From JAFGPF01 sp964500415 (GTDB taxonomy: Bacteria > Chloroflexota > Dehalococcoidia > Dehalococcoidales > RBG-16-60-22): a DNA stretch of 64,000 nucleotides. Made by a program: the position numbers and the translations under genes. Every line of letters starts with the position of its first letter. Positions within the stretch are counted from its first letter, which is position 1. Location: the NCBI GenBank assembly GCA_964500415.1, contig CAZCOB010000005.1, positions 18,705 through 82,704 of the forward strand. The letters run 5' to 3'. Positions 14,149-22,890 of the stretch are shown one piece after another. Under the pieces are notes generated by a model. The model saw only the letters and a list, made by a program, of their open reading frames with translations. It was not told where the DNA came from and did not search any database.

Positions 14149-16008
14149 ATGAAAATGATAAAATACCCCCTAAAATACCGTAAATGCCTGCTCTCGCTGT
14201 TAATAATTCTACCGCTGCTCGCTCCTCTTTTTCTCGCCTCCCCTGCCCTGGCGGCTCCCGTCATCACTTTAGACCCTGCCTTCGGGGCCGAAGGTACCAA
14301 GATAACCATAACCGGTACCGTCTTTGACTCTTATAACGGTGATAATATCTTGGTATTTTTCGACGACGAAGAGATAGATGGAAGCCCGGCCGTCCCTCAA
14401 ATAGGCACTTTCAATATCCAGTTCATCGTCCCCGGTGATACCGCGCCCGGGCGGCACTGGATTGAAGCTCGGAGCGAGACGGCTTCCACCTCCATGCTGG
14501 CCCGGAATTTCTTTATTGTCGAAGAATCCGGCATAACCCTGGACGTTTACGAAGGCCCAACCGGCACCGAAGTCGTTATCAGCGGCAGCGGCTTTTATGT
14601 CGGCAGAACGGTAAACCTCTATTATGCCAATATTACCACGGACAAAATCGGCGCCGTAACCGCCTCGTCTGTCGGCAGGTTCACTCACAGCTTCCTTATC
14701 CCCGGCAGCTCCGGCGGAATACATACCATAACCGCCACCAATGATGAAGATAACTCCGCGGAAATCGAGTTCGAAGTCCTTCCTTTTATTAAACTCAATC
14801 TGAACTCGGCTGGCCCCGGGGACTTACTGAGTATCGGAGGAACCGGCTTTGGCTTGCGTACGGACGTCGCTATCAACTTCGGCATATATACCAGCGCCAT
14901 CGCCAGAACCGACGACTATGGTAACTTCGACATTACTTTTAACGTGCCCAATGTTAAGCCCGGCCAGTATGATATCAGTGCCGAAGACGATGATGGCAAC
15001 ATTGACGTAGATATATTTACTGTCACCGCCGGGGTCAGCCTGAGCCAGACAAGCGGCTCCATCGGCAGTAAAGTTAACGTCAAGGGTAGCGGCTTTAAAA
15101 TCGGAGTAACGGTTACCGTTGAATACGATGACCAGCGTGTCGCTGCTGACACCGCTGATAACAATGGAGACTTTGCTGCCTCTTTCGATATCCCCGCGAG
15201 TAAAAGCGGCAGTCACGTTATCACCGTTAGCGATGGCGTCACCACCAAACTCATTAACTTCACCGTTGAATCCGACTCTCCCCAGACCCCCACTACGCTG
15301 ACGCCTACCAATGGCTGCGAAACCATGGCTGAGGCTTATTTCGACTGGAATGATGTCACCGATATGTCCCTGCCCGTGGTTTACAACCTGCAGATAGCCT
15401 CTAACCAGAATTTCTCCTCTCTGGTCCTGGAAAAGAAAGGGCTGTTCGCATCCGAATACACCCTCGCACTTGTAGAAAAACTCCTTACCCTGGCTAAACA
15501 GGCCCCCTACTACTGGAGAGTAAAAGCCATCGATAGCGCCGGTAATGAAAGCGAGTGGTCCACCCCGTGGGCATTCTACATTAACGCCCCACCCGTGCCC
15601 CTCCTGCTGCTGCCCGCGCCGGATAGTAATGCGGAGGAGCCGGTGCAATTTTACTGGCAGACGGTTACCAGCCTCTCGCCGCCGGTTACTTACGATTTTC
15701 AGATCGCCACCGACCTTAATTTCCTGTCCGTCGTCTTTGAAAAAACCGGGCTGCCCGCCTCTGAATACCTTATCAGCGAAGAGGATGAACTGGAACTCGA
15801 ACGCGAAAAAACGTACTACTGGAGAGTAAAAGCTATTGATAGTGCCACCAACGAAAGTGACTGGACTATCCCGGGCTCATTCTATATTAAACCGTCCTTT
15901 TCTTTCCCGGGCTGGGCTATATATACCATAATAGGTATAGTCGTTATTATCATCGTTTTCTTCGCCTTCCGGGCAGGCAGACGCACGGCCTACCAGCCGC
16001 CGGAATAA
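14149..16008 (+). CDS. Surface protein with four TIG-like repeats and two FN3-like domains
   Basis: The 619-residue protein has a signal peptide (cleavage near ASPALA-A, residue 36), four consecutive IPT/TIG-type immunoglobulin-like repeats (about 37-127, 128-213, 214-295, 296-376; each with a GT-KITITG-FDS or GSKVNVKGSGF pattern), two fibronectin-III-like domains (about 377-480 and 481-580; each with VTYNLQIA... and YYWRVKAIDSA), a membrane helix (about 588-606) and a short basic tail RAGRRTAYQPPE. It would be anchored in the membrane with the repeats outside, as an adhesin or S-layer-like protein. A strong GGGAGG site precedes the ATG. The paralogue at 16138 follows by 129 bases. Confidence 0.8.
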   Translation: MKMIKYPLKYRKCLLSLLIILPLLAPLFLASPALAAPVITLDPAFGAEGTKITITGTVFDSYNGDNILVFFDDEEIDGSPAVPQIGTFNIQFIVPGDTAPGRHWIEARSETASTSMLARNFFIVEESGITLDVYEGPTGTEVVISGSGFYVGRTVNLYYANITTDKIGAVTASSVGRFTHSFLIPGSSGGIHTITATNDEDNSAEIEFEVLPFIKLNLNSAGPGDLLSIGGTGFGLRTDVAINFGIYTSAIARTDDYGNFDITFNVPNVKPGQYDISAEDDDGNIDVDIFTVTAGVSLSQTSGSIGSKVNVKGSGFKIGVTVTVEYDDQRVAADTADNNGDFAASFDIPASKSGSHVITVSDGVTTKLINFTVESDSPQTPTTLTPTNGCETMAEAYFDWNDVTDMSLPVVYNLQIASNQNFSSLVLEKKGLFASEYTLALVEKLLTLAKQAPYYWRVKAIDSAGNESEWSTPWAFYINAPPVPLLLLPAPDSNAEEPVQFYWQTVTSLSPPVTYDFQIATDLNFLSVVFEKTGLPASEYLISEEDELELEREKTYYWRVKAIDSATNESDWTIPGSFYIKPSFSFPGWAIYTIIGIVVIIIVFFAFRAGRRTAYQPPE

Positions 16009-16137
16009 CTTTTTCGTGATGGAGACGTTATAACAATTAGGAGGTCTTTCAGTAGCCTAATAAAACATTAACATTGTTTTAATAAAATGCGAAATAAATA
16101 CAGAGTTTCCGCATAAGACAACTTGCAGGAGGTTGAT

Positions 16138-17856
16138 ATGAAATACTCAAGGTTTCTTAGAATGTTAGGGATAATACTTATCCTGTCTCTTATGCTTATG
16201 GCCGTCCCGACTCTCCCGGTTTTCGCTTACGACTACGATATTGAGCTAACCCCTACTTCGGGTAAAATCGGCGATACTATTACCATCGTTGGTGACGACT
16301 TCAGCCCCAGTACCGAAACCAGCGAGAAATGGGCCAGAATCATCTTTGCCGAAGATGAGGCGATAGCGGGAAATTTCATCGATAATAACGTTCAAACCTA
16401 TGAAGTTGTCGCCAACGCCCCTATTGGTTATGAAGGCGATAATGACGAAGGAGAGTTCTACACCTCGTTTACCGTGCCTTCCGCCCTCAACGACGGTACT
16501 GACGACGAATCTGTAACCTCCGGCACTTACTACATTTACGTCACTCTTTTGGGTTACACCACCATCAAGTCCGTCACTGAGTTCACCGTCACCGCCGGCG
16601 CTGTCACCATCACTCCCACCGCCGGCCCGGTAGATACCGCCGTAAGGATTACCGGCACCGGTTTTGCCGCCAGCACGACTATCGTCGTTAAATACGACGG
16701 CACCTCGATTGCTATTGACGATGGAGATGTTATCACCAAGACAACCGGTGCCATGGACTCCTATATCTACGCCCCGGAAAGTGTCGCCGGCTCCCACACT
16801 ATCACCGTTACCGTAGGCGGCAGTGAAATCAGCGGCACCTTTACCGTTCAACCGGATATTATTATCTCGCCACAGTCGGGAGAAGCCGGCACAACCGTGC
16901 TTCTCAGTTGTACGGGTTTCGGCAGAAGGTTGGTGCCGACTGTCTTTTTTAACGCCTACCCAGTAGAAACATTAACACCCGTGATAACGGATACCAAAGG
17001 CAGTTTCTCTACCTCTTTCATTGTTCCCGAAGGACTGAATGCCGGGGTCTACCTGGTCGAAGCCGACGACCAAACTAATCTCGCCACTGTCAGTTTCACC
17101 CTTACGGTACCGCAACAGGCCGAGACCCCGACTCAACCCGAGACCCCGACTGAACCCGAAACTCCCACCGCCACCAAGCCAACCCTGTCCATAAAAACCA
17201 GCGGTGACACCATCGGCTCCAATATCGTCATCGTGGGCTCTGGCTTTACTCCAAATACCATGGTAACCGTTAAATACGATGATACCGAAGTAACTGCAGT
17301 AACCGCCGATACCGACGGCCTTATTATGGCTATCTTTCCGGCGCCACCCAGCCAGCACGGCGACCATGTCATAACCGTCAGCGACGGTACCCATACCAAT
17401 ACTATTAACTATACTGTAGAGTCGGTATCCCCTGATACGCCTCCCCCGCTTTTGCCGGAAATAGGGTCTAAAGTAAAATCACCGGCAACCTTTGACTGGG
17501 ATGATGTTACTGACGATAGTATGCCCGTAACCTATAACCTTCAGATTGCCACCGATTATAGCTTTGCGGAAAGCTCTATCGTCCTGGATATACCCGGTAT
17601 TGAATTATCCGGCTACATCCTTTGTGAAGCCGAAGAGTTAAAGCTCGCTGGTCGCGAAGACGCTTATTACTGGAGAGTACGTGCGGTAGATGCCGCTTCC
17701 AATCCTAGTGAATGGACCGGCTCCGGCGAATTCTACTTCAGCGGCGGCGCTGGCAGCTTCCCCACATGGGCAATATATACCCTCGGCGGCATCGGTGCCG
17801 TGCTACTCTTCGTCCTCGGTTACTGGCTCGGCAGGAGGACTGCTTTCTACTACTAA
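16138..17856 (+). CDS. Surface protein with TIG-like repeats, FN3-like domain and membrane anchor
   Basis: The 572-residue paralogue of the preceding gene has a signal peptide (to about residue 30), TIG-like repeats at about 31-150, 151-235, 236-320 and 348-425, a Pro/Glu/Thr linker (QAETPTQPETPTEPETPT, around residues 325-345), one fibronectin-III-like domain ending VDAASNPSEWTGSG, a membrane helix (about 545-565) and the same Arg-Arg-Thr tail. An in-frame ATG lies 15 bases upstream at 16123, but AGGAGG directly precedes the ATG at 16138, so this start is preferred. Both proteins probably form a cell-surface pair; the linker length suggests that this one reaches further from the membrane. 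Function is inferred from architecture. Confidence 0.8.
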   Translation: MKYSRFLRMLGIILILSLMLMAVPTLPVFAYDYDIELTPTSGKIGDTITIVGDDFSPSTETSEKWARIIFAEDEAIAGNFIDNNVQTYEVVANAPIGYEGDNDEGEFYTSFTVPSALNDGTDDESVTSGTYYIYVTLLGYTTIKSVTEFTVTAGAVTITPTAGPVDTAVRITGTGFAASTTIVVKYDGTSIAIDDGDVITKTTGAMDSYIYAPESVAGSHTITVTVGGSEISGTFTVQPDIIISPQSGEAGTTVLLSCTGFGRRLVPTVFFNAYPVETLTPVITDTKGSFSTSFIVPEGLNAGVYLVEADDQTNLATVSFTLTVPQQAETPTQPETPTEPETPTATKPTLSIKTSGDTIGSNIVIVGSGFTPNTMVTVKYDDTEVTAVTADTDGLIMAIFPAPPSQHGDHVITVSDGTHTNTINYTVESVSPDTPPPLLPEIGSKVKSPATFDWDDVTDDSMPVTYNLQIATDYSFAESSIVLDIPGIELSGYILCEAEELKLAGREDAYYWRVRAVDAASNPSEWTGSGEFYFSGGAGSFPTWAIYTLGGIGAVLLFVLGYWLGRRTAFYY

Positions 17857-18017
17857 TATATACTGAATTCCCTTACCCCACCCCCTTTGCTGCCCCCTCT
17901 CCCCCGGCTCCTGCCTCCCGGAGGAGAGGGGGTTTTCATTTATACCCCACCCCAAACCTGTCATTCTGATGAGTCCCGATTACATCGATACGACGAAGAA
18001 TCTCGTACCCACGCTCA

Positions 18018-18195
18018 CCCTTCGACGGGCTCAGGGTGAGCCCCCTGTCATTCCAGCGCAGGCTGGAATCCAGCCGCCGCCTCACCTTTACCCCCATCGT
18101 TTCTTATCTTTTCCCACCCTGGCCGCCCTCGCACCATCTGCGGCTTAGGGCGCTAGTTCTCCCTCCCCAGTTTCCCCCTTTTTCAAAGGGGGATT
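18018..18195. repeat. Interspersed repeat cluster (composite element, reverse copy)
   Basis: This stretch fills the 352-base gap 17857-18208. It holds a CACCCTTCGACGGGCTCAGG repeat (18017-18036), a TTCCAGC-GCAG-GCTGGAA palindrome (18051-18068), a reverse copy of the core repeat (18091-18158, read on the minus strand as AAGCCGCAGATGGTGCGAGG...) and the hairpin CCCCCTTTTTCAAAGGGGG (18176-18194). The order, palindrome to core to hairpin, is the mirror image of the plus-strand copies. Confidence 0.7.
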
Positions 18196-18208
18196 AAGGA
18201 AGATTTTC

Positions 18209-18736
18209 TCACCACCAAAAATCATCCGACTGTCTTCGTTTCTTCTTCTTTGCTGGTTTCGGTTTTTCCTTCGGTATAGCATTTACTTCCTTTTCGGTCA
18301 CAATACCAGCGAGTTTATTAATATATTGACTTTTAGTTGGCGCCTTCCTATAAGAATCAAAAAATGTTTCTACAATTTGTCCCTTCACCTTTATTTTATG
18401 CTTATCTGCTAGAAACTTCAGCTGTTTAGTACTCAGAGTTTGTAAAGAATTTTTTAACTTCGTTTTTGGGTCTACTACTCCTTGTTTCTTTAAAAAAGTA
18501 GCCCAACTGTCAGTTCCTTGTAATTTATTACATCTATAACATAGACAAACACAGCTTTTTAATGTGGTTGAGCCACCTTTTGACCACGCCGTTTTATGCC
18601 CTACCTGCATCTCATCGAATTCTAATTTCCTGCCACAAGCTGGATTTTCGCATCTTCCCTTTGCGTTTCTGTATAAAATTTGTCTATCTCGTATACCAAG
18701 CGTGCGCTTGGGACTACTATCATCAAAAAATATCAT
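18209..18736 (-). CDS. HNH endonuclease with SAP-like C-terminal helices
   Basis: The 175-residue protein has an HNH nuclease core (about 22-75): CENPACGRKLEFDEMQVGHK supplies the first two Cys and the catalytic His, and CVCLCYRCNKLQGTDSW the second zinc Cys pair and the Asn. A helical segment (about 95-150, LSTKQLKFLADKHKIKVKGQ...) looks like a SAP DNA-binding motif, and the tail is Lys-rich and ends in DDFWW. HNH proteins next to terminases help cleave cos sites, but this one is separated from the terminase and is AT-rich compared with its neighbours, which suggests lateral acquisition. A GAGGTGATATT site precedes the ATG. Confidence 0.75.
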   Translation of the reverse strand: MIFFDDSSPKRTLGIRDRQILYRNAKGRCENPACGRKLEFDEMQVGHKTAWSKGGSTTLKSCVCLCYRCNKLQGTDSWATFLKKQGVVDPKTKLKNSLQTLSTKQLKFLADKHKIKVKGQIVETFFDSYRKAPTKSQYINKLAGIVTEKEVNAIPKEKPKPAKKKKRRQSDDFWW

Positions 18737-18976
18737 AATATCACCTCATATATATATAAGTATTCAATTTTATGTAAATTTAATACTTATCTGTTATTTT
18801 TGTCAATAATAATTTTAACTCTGTAAGTATGCCCTCACCCCCCCACTCCCTTTTTAACCTTTAACCTTTAGCTTTGACCTTTGACTTTTAACTTTTCAGC
18901 TTACCCCTCCCCCCTTGACTCCCCCCGCAAACTCAGCTATCATGACCTGTACCATAACCTTAAAGGAGGCACGCCC

Positions 18977-19465
18977 ATGTCACCATCCAGGTACGAAAAA
19001 TACGTTGTCCGCAAGCCCGCCATCGTCACCGCCGATTACAAGGACAAAATCCCGGAAACGGATAAAATCCCCGTCAGAAGTCCCGTGGATACCGGCCCCC
19101 GCGTTATCTTCTCACCCGACCGCGTCAAAGAAGGCCACTCTATCATTGAATACGGTATCATTACGGGCGATGTCACTGTTGGCGACGGCTTTATCACCCG
19201 GCCCCACAAGCACGACTACGAGGAGATTTTCATGTTCCTGGGTACGGACCCCGAAAACACCGCCGACCTCGGTGCCGAGGTCGACTTCTGGCTCGGCGAG
19301 GGCGAAGCACGGGAAAAACTTACCTTCACCACCTCATCCAGTGTTTTCGTCCCGCCCGGCGTTGCCCACTTCCCCCAGATATGGCGAAACGTCAAACGCC
19401 CCGTCATGACCATCGTCATCATGCCCGACGCCACCCGCCGCGTCATGAAAATCGTCCAAACGTAA
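18977..19465 (+). CDS. Cupin-domain protein
   Basis: The 162-residue protein is a single double-stranded beta-helix (cupin) with metal-ligand motifs: FITRPHKHDYEEIFMFLGTD supplies His-x-His and Glu, and PPGVAHFPQIW the third His. Cupins of this type bind a metal and may act as dioxygenases, isomerases or ligand binders. Substrate cannot be predicted. An AAAGGAGG site directly before the ATG at 18977 marks the start; a longer reading from 18881 lacks a site and adds a proline-rich, non-conserved leader. It converges on the SnoaL-like gene, with a shared terminator-like hairpin between them. Confidence 0.75.
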   Translation: MSPSRYEKYVVRKPAIVTADYKDKIPETDKIPVRSPVDTGPRVIFSPDRVKEGHSIIEYGIITGDVTVGDGFITRPHKHDYEEIFMFLGTDPENTADLGAEVDFWLGEGEAREKLTFTTSSSVFVPPGVAHFPQIWRNVKRPVMTIVIMPDATRRVMKIVQT

Positions 19466-19491
19466 AAAGAGGGGGGCATTTCTGCCCCCCC
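19464..19491 (-). terminator. Rho-independent terminator of the SnoaL-like gene
   Basis: On the minus strand GGGGGGCA-loop-TGCCCCCC (stem 19471-19478 and 19483-19490, loop GAAA) is followed by TCTTTTT. Its length and T-run fit termination of the gene ending at 19521; on the plus strand it lacks a T-run but may protect the cupin mRNA end. Confidence 0.6.
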
Positions 19492-19520
19492 CCGTCATTT
19501 CGAGTGAAGCGAAGCAACCC

Positions 19521-20219
19521 CTACTCCACCCCCTTCACGCGCCTGTTTCTCTCCCCTTCGCTGGTCGCCTTCCCCGTCACCGGGTGCTTGAAGTGGAACG
19601 GTAGTATGTACCCGGATGGATACCCGTAAGGGATTCCCTTGTCCGGCTTATCCGGCCGCCACCACTCCGGCAATCTCATTTCCTCCCCCTCCCTTGGCAG
19701 CCCCGTCTGAGCGACCCTCTCCTCTTTAACCCACCCCCGCGCCGGCGTCCCCGAGTATACCGGCACCCACTTTATCTTCCACAGCTTCCAGACCCCGTCC
19801 TCTTTAATGAAGTCGTTTTCGTAGATGCCGCATGCCAGCGCCTGGTTTATGCCCGCGTCGCCTATGGGCAAAGCCATTGCCCCGAATCCCCACCACCGCC
19901 CCTTGCCGGTCTTGCCGTCCTCCGCTATGTCTATCACGTCCGACAGGTGCATCATCTGGTGCATGAACTCCGGGTCTTTATTCGGGTTGATATTCCCGAA
20001 GAACCTTTTCAACCCGTCCTTTCCGTAGAAAGTCCCCTCCGGCCATTCCAGCGTCGTGTCCTCCCTCCAGGCAAACAAATCGATTATCTCGTCCGGCATC
20101 CACATCACCAGGTAAAAGCAGTAGGCGTGCTCCAGCTTGCGTATCGCCTCGATATCTTTCAGTCGCTGGACTTCTTTTTCCAGCCCCGCCACTTTAGCCT
20201 CCAGATTTTTATCCGCCAT
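19521..20219 (-). CDS. SnoaL-like (NTF2-fold) protein with N-terminal coiled coil
   Basis: The 232-residue protein begins with a heptad-rich helix (residues 3-27, NLEAKVAGLEKEVQRLKDIE) followed by an NTF2/SnoaL-like domain: RKLEHAYCFYLVMWMPDEIIDLFAW, the GTFYGKDGLKRFF motif, and strands to about 165. The last 65 residues are Pro/Trp-rich. NTF2-like proteins include ketosteroid isomerase, dehydratases and ligand binders; the pocket composition (MHQMMHLSDVIDI) fits a small-molecule enzyme, but the substrate is unknown. The start follows AGAAGGAGA. It lies opposite a cupin gene, and both are unrelated to the phage genes that flank them. Confidence 0.65.
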   Translation of the reverse strand: MADKNLEAKVAGLEKEVQRLKDIEAIRKLEHAYCFYLVMWMPDEIIDLFAWREDTTLEWPEGTFYGKDGLKRFFGNINPNKDPEFMHQMMHLSDVIDIAEDGKTGKGRWWGFGAMALPIGDAGINQALACGIYENDFIKEDGVWKLWKIKWVPVYSGTPARGWVKEERVAQTGLPREGEEMRLPEWWRPDKPDKGIPYGYPSGYILPFHFKHPVTGKATSEGERNRRVKGVE

Positions 20220-20299
20220 TACTTTCTCTCCTTCTGAAATAGTTGCCTAATAATAGCATAAAAAAAGAGGGGAACACTAACGCCTCCCCTTTTCCCCCC

Positions 20300-20459
20300 A
20301 CCGCCTCCGCTCATTCTGAGCCTGTCGAAGAATTCCCACCCGTACCGCCCAGTATCATCAACTGCTTATCCCGCAGTTTCCCCATTCCTGTGTCCCCCTT
20401 TGAAAAAGGGGGATTAAGGGGGATTTTCTCCCCACCATCTGCGGCTTATCCCGTAAGTT
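20300..20459. repeat. Interspersed repeats between SnoaL-like and TM2 genes
   Basis: The 345-base gap 20220-20564 contains CATTCTGAGCCTGTCGAAG (20311-20329), two partial reverse copies of the core repeat (20341-20379 and 20431-20459) and the hairpin CCCCCTTTGAAAAAGGGGG (20394-20412). The promoter of the TM2 gene follows. Confidence 0.6.
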
Positions 20460-20499
20460 ACCTCCTTAACCAATATGATGGCCTTAACTTATAGAATAA

Positions 20500-20528
20500 T
20501 TGACATATTATTATACCAGAGATAAAAT
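20500..20528 (+). promoter_or_regulatory. Sigma-70 promoter of the TM2 protein gene
   Basis: TTGACA (20500-20505) and TAAAAT (20523-20528) are 17 bases apart. The start codon at 20565 would lie about 30 bases into the transcript, preceded by AAGGGAGGTG. Confidence 0.65.
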
Positions 20529-20564
20529 ATGCTATCGCTTTCTCTCCAATTAAGGGAGGTGACT

Positions 20565-21002
20565 ATGTATTGTCGAAATTGCGGCAAGGAATTGATTGGC
20601 ACCCCCGAGTTATGTATGAACTGTGGTGCGAAACCTCTGGCAGGAAATAGTTATTGTAATGCCTGTGGCACCGAAACTAATTCATTAGCAGAAATATGCG
20701 TAAAATGCGGAGCGAAATTAGGTAAACCTGGTGCTGTAGCAGGAACATCTCCTAAATCCAGATTAGCTCTGACCTTGCTGGCTTTCTTTTTAGGAGAATT
20801 GGGTATACATAGATTCTACGCTGGTAAAATTGGAACCGGCATTGTAATGCTTATTTTAACTATTGTAGGATACGCTACTATTTGGCTGGCATTCGGCTTT
20901 ATTCCCCTCGCGGTAGTATGGATTTGGAATCTCGTCGATTTCATATTAGCGGTAGCAGGAAAATTCAAAGATAATGAAGGCAAACTTATTTTAAATTGGT
21001 GA
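20565..21002 (+). CDS. Double zinc-ribbon TM2-domain membrane protein
   Basis: The 145-residue protein has two zinc ribbons (MYCRNCGKELIGTPELCMNC and YCNACGTETNSLAEICVKC, residues 1-48), then a TM2 domain: the signature LALTLLAFFLGELGIHRFYAGK followed by the second membrane helix VMLILTIVGYATIWLAFGFI and the acidic VWIWNLVDFILAV end. TM2 proteins are small membrane proteins of unknown biochemical function, often found in cells under envelope regulation. The sequence is AT-rich relative to its surroundings, and its own promoter makes it a single-gene unit. The ATG at 20565 follows AAGGGAGGTG; an upstream in-frame ATG lacks such a site. Confidence 0.85.
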   Translation: MYCRNCGKELIGTPELCMNCGAKPLAGNSYCNACGTETNSLAEICVKCGAKLGKPGAVAGTSPKSRLALTLLAFFLGELGIHRFYAGKIGTGIVMLILTIVGYATIWLAFGFIPLAVVWIWNLVDFILAVAGKFKDNEGKLILNW

Positions 21003-21071
21003 TTCCTATTTTTTCTAATATTACCGTTCAACAAATGTCTTTTTATTATACATAATAACTCACCACCTCCC

Positions 21072-22463
21072 TCACTCCCTCTCTTCCCCCCTCGCCTCTC
21101 TCAGCTCGTATAATCTTGCCGCTTCCACCGTCAGCGCCAGGCTCATCAGAAAGTCGTCGTGGCCCTGCGCCGCGTCCACGTAGAAGTTCATCGTCTGGTT
21201 CGCCCGGTAATTACTCTTTGCTATTTCCATTTCCCGCCAGAATTTACAAAAATCCCCGGAGCCGTCCCCCTGGTACGCCTTGACCCGCCCCGCGTTGACC
21301 GCCGCCAGCAGGTTGAACCCCAGCTCGCTCTTGCTTCTCTGCGTGAACTTGAACGGTTTCACCCGCCTCCCGAGCTTTTTTCGCAGGAACGATGCCACCG
21401 GCTCCCCTACTCCCGTGGCGTCGACGGCCACCCTCCGGCACCGCCACACCCTCATGATGATGTCCACCAGCCGCGCGTACAACCCGCTGTGCTTTACCCC
21501 CGTGAAGCAGTAATGCTCGACGATTCTGACGACCGGCTCCCTGACGATTTCATCGACCGACGAAAAATCCAGTTCGCCGATGGTTACCACCGTGGAGTCA
21601 TGTCTTGGTTTTGCCGACTTTCCGTAACCGCCTTCGATTTCCTCCGCTTCTCCCGCGAGGTCGATTCCCGCCACGTAGACCTTCCCCGGCTCCCCCCGTC
21701 GTTTTCTTGAATGCTCACCCTGCATCTGCGCCCGCTGCTGCTCGCTGAGGAACCCTCCCCCACCGCGTAGCGGTAGCAACCGGTACTGCGTCAGGAAAAG
21801 CGGGTGGTTCTCCCCGAGTCTTTCCCGTTCGCTCTCTACGTAGGCGCGGTAGTCCGGGACGTACTTGGCCACCTCCTCCCAGTCGTAGCGGAAGTGTCGC
21901 CTCACGCCGTCCCTCTGCTCCAGTTCCAGGTTCGCCTGCTTGACCTCCTCGAGCAGTGTGCTGTCGTCCCAGGTCATGCCGTAATGCACGGTAGTGGTAT
22001 TGTTCGTCGAACACATCGGGCGAAAATCTTTGCTGTATTTTTCTTTGCCCACGTCCTGGCTCTCGTCGATTTCCAGGAGCAGGTGGGCCGTGTTGCCGAC
22101 CACGTTGGCCGTTTCCTCCGCCGAGAGGAATATCGCCCGGGCGTCGCCGAGCCTGACGATGTACCCAAGTTCCGATTTCCATATGTGGCTGAACCCTGCG
22201 TCGTTGAGCCTGTCCTTGAGCCGCCGCATCGATATCACCGACTGCGGTTTGAATGTCGGCGAGCATTTTATCAGGTTTTTGCTCCCCCCCATGCTGAGGG
22301 TCAGGAGCAGCAACTCCAGCTGCGCCGAAAGCTCGTTCTTGCCCCCCTGCCGCGCTATCTCCACCGAGAAAGTCAACCCTTTCCCGCCGAAAACGCTGTC
22401 GAGTACCGCCGCTGCCACCTCCCGCTGGTATGGCCTCAGTTGATTCAACACATGTTCATCCAT
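21072..22463 (-). CDS. Phage terminase large subunit
   Basis: The 463-residue protein is a full DNA-packaging motor. The ATPase half (1-230) has a Walker A-like SVEIARQGGKNELSAQ, a hydrophobic beta strand LLLEIDESQDV with the Walker B acids, and a coupling motif around STNNTTTVHYGMTW. The nuclease half (about 255-445) has the three acids of the RNase H-like fold: VYVAGIDLAG, RVAVDATGVGEPV and DDFLMSLAL. Length is normal for the family. It lies about 7.7 kb from the portal gene, the partner it would sit next to in most phages; the separating genes run mostly on the other strand. It is preceded on its strand by a gap of about 430 bases full of interspersed repeats. Confidence 0.85.
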   Translation of the reverse strand: MDEHVLNQLRPYQREVAAAVLDSVFGGKGLTFSVEIARQGGKNELSAQLELLLLTLSMGGSKNLIKCSPTFKPQSVISMRRLKDRLNDAGFSHIWKSELGYIVRLGDARAIFLSAEETANVVGNTAHLLLEIDESQDVGKEKYSKDFRPMCSTNNTTTVHYGMTWDDSTLLEEVKQANLELEQRDGVRRHFRYDWEEVAKYVPDYRAYVESERERLGENHPLFLTQYRLLPLRGGGGFLSEQQRAQMQGEHSRKRRGEPGKVYVAGIDLAGEAEEIEGGYGKSAKPRHDSTVVTIGELDFSSVDEIVREPVVRIVEHYCFTGVKHSGLYARLVDIIMRVWRCRRVAVDATGVGEPVASFLRKKLGRRVKPFKFTQRSKSELGFNLLAAVNAGRVKAYQGDGSGDFCKFWREMEIAKSNYRANQTMNFYVDAAQGHDDFLMSLALTVEAARLYELREARGEERE

Positions 22464-22487
22464 TTCTCAACATCCCCCCTGTCATTC

Positions 22488-22774
22488 TGAGCCGAAGCCC
22501 TGAGCACAGCGAAAAACACGTTCTTCCCCCGCTCACCCTGAGTGTGTCGAAGGGTAATCTGTCAAAGAATCTCGTACACTCCCCTCACCCTGAGCCTTCC
22601 CTGTTATTGCGAGCGCAGCGTGGCAATCTCAATCTATCGCCATTTAACCCTTTTTACATTGTAATTCCAGCGCAGGCTGGAACCCAGCCTCCCTCTATGT
22701 TATCTATTTCCACCTTTATCCTTCCCGTCAGGGTAGGACAGCCACCCTCGCATCATCCCTAGCTTACCCGCTTT
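22488..22774. repeat. Interspersed repeats between the terminase genes
   Basis: The gap 22464-22890 holds CTGAGCC- and CACCCTGAG-TGTGTCGAAGG-type repeats (22488-22558), an ATTGCGAGCGCAGCGTGGCAAT palindrome (22605-22626), a TTCCAGC-GCAG-GCTGGAA palindrome (22665-22682) and a reverse copy of the core repeat (about 22700-22774). These interrupt what should be one phage operon. Confidence 0.65.
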
Positions 22775-22890
22775 AAGCAAATACTAAACTCTAATATCTA
22801 AATCCTAAACAAGCTTAGTGTTTAGAATTTCGTGCTTATAGCTTCCCCTTGAGGGGGACCAAGGGGGTGAGGTACATAAAATCCTCACTT

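Noticed and set aside
19381..19629. 82-codon open frame over the end of the cupin gene
   Set aside because: It overlaps the cupin in another frame and reads through a repeat; Arg/His-rich with no family match.
11318..22890. CRISPR array suggested by many short repeats
   Set aside because: The repeats are dispersed, vary in spacing and lack regular spacers, so they are interspersed palindromes, not a CRISPR.
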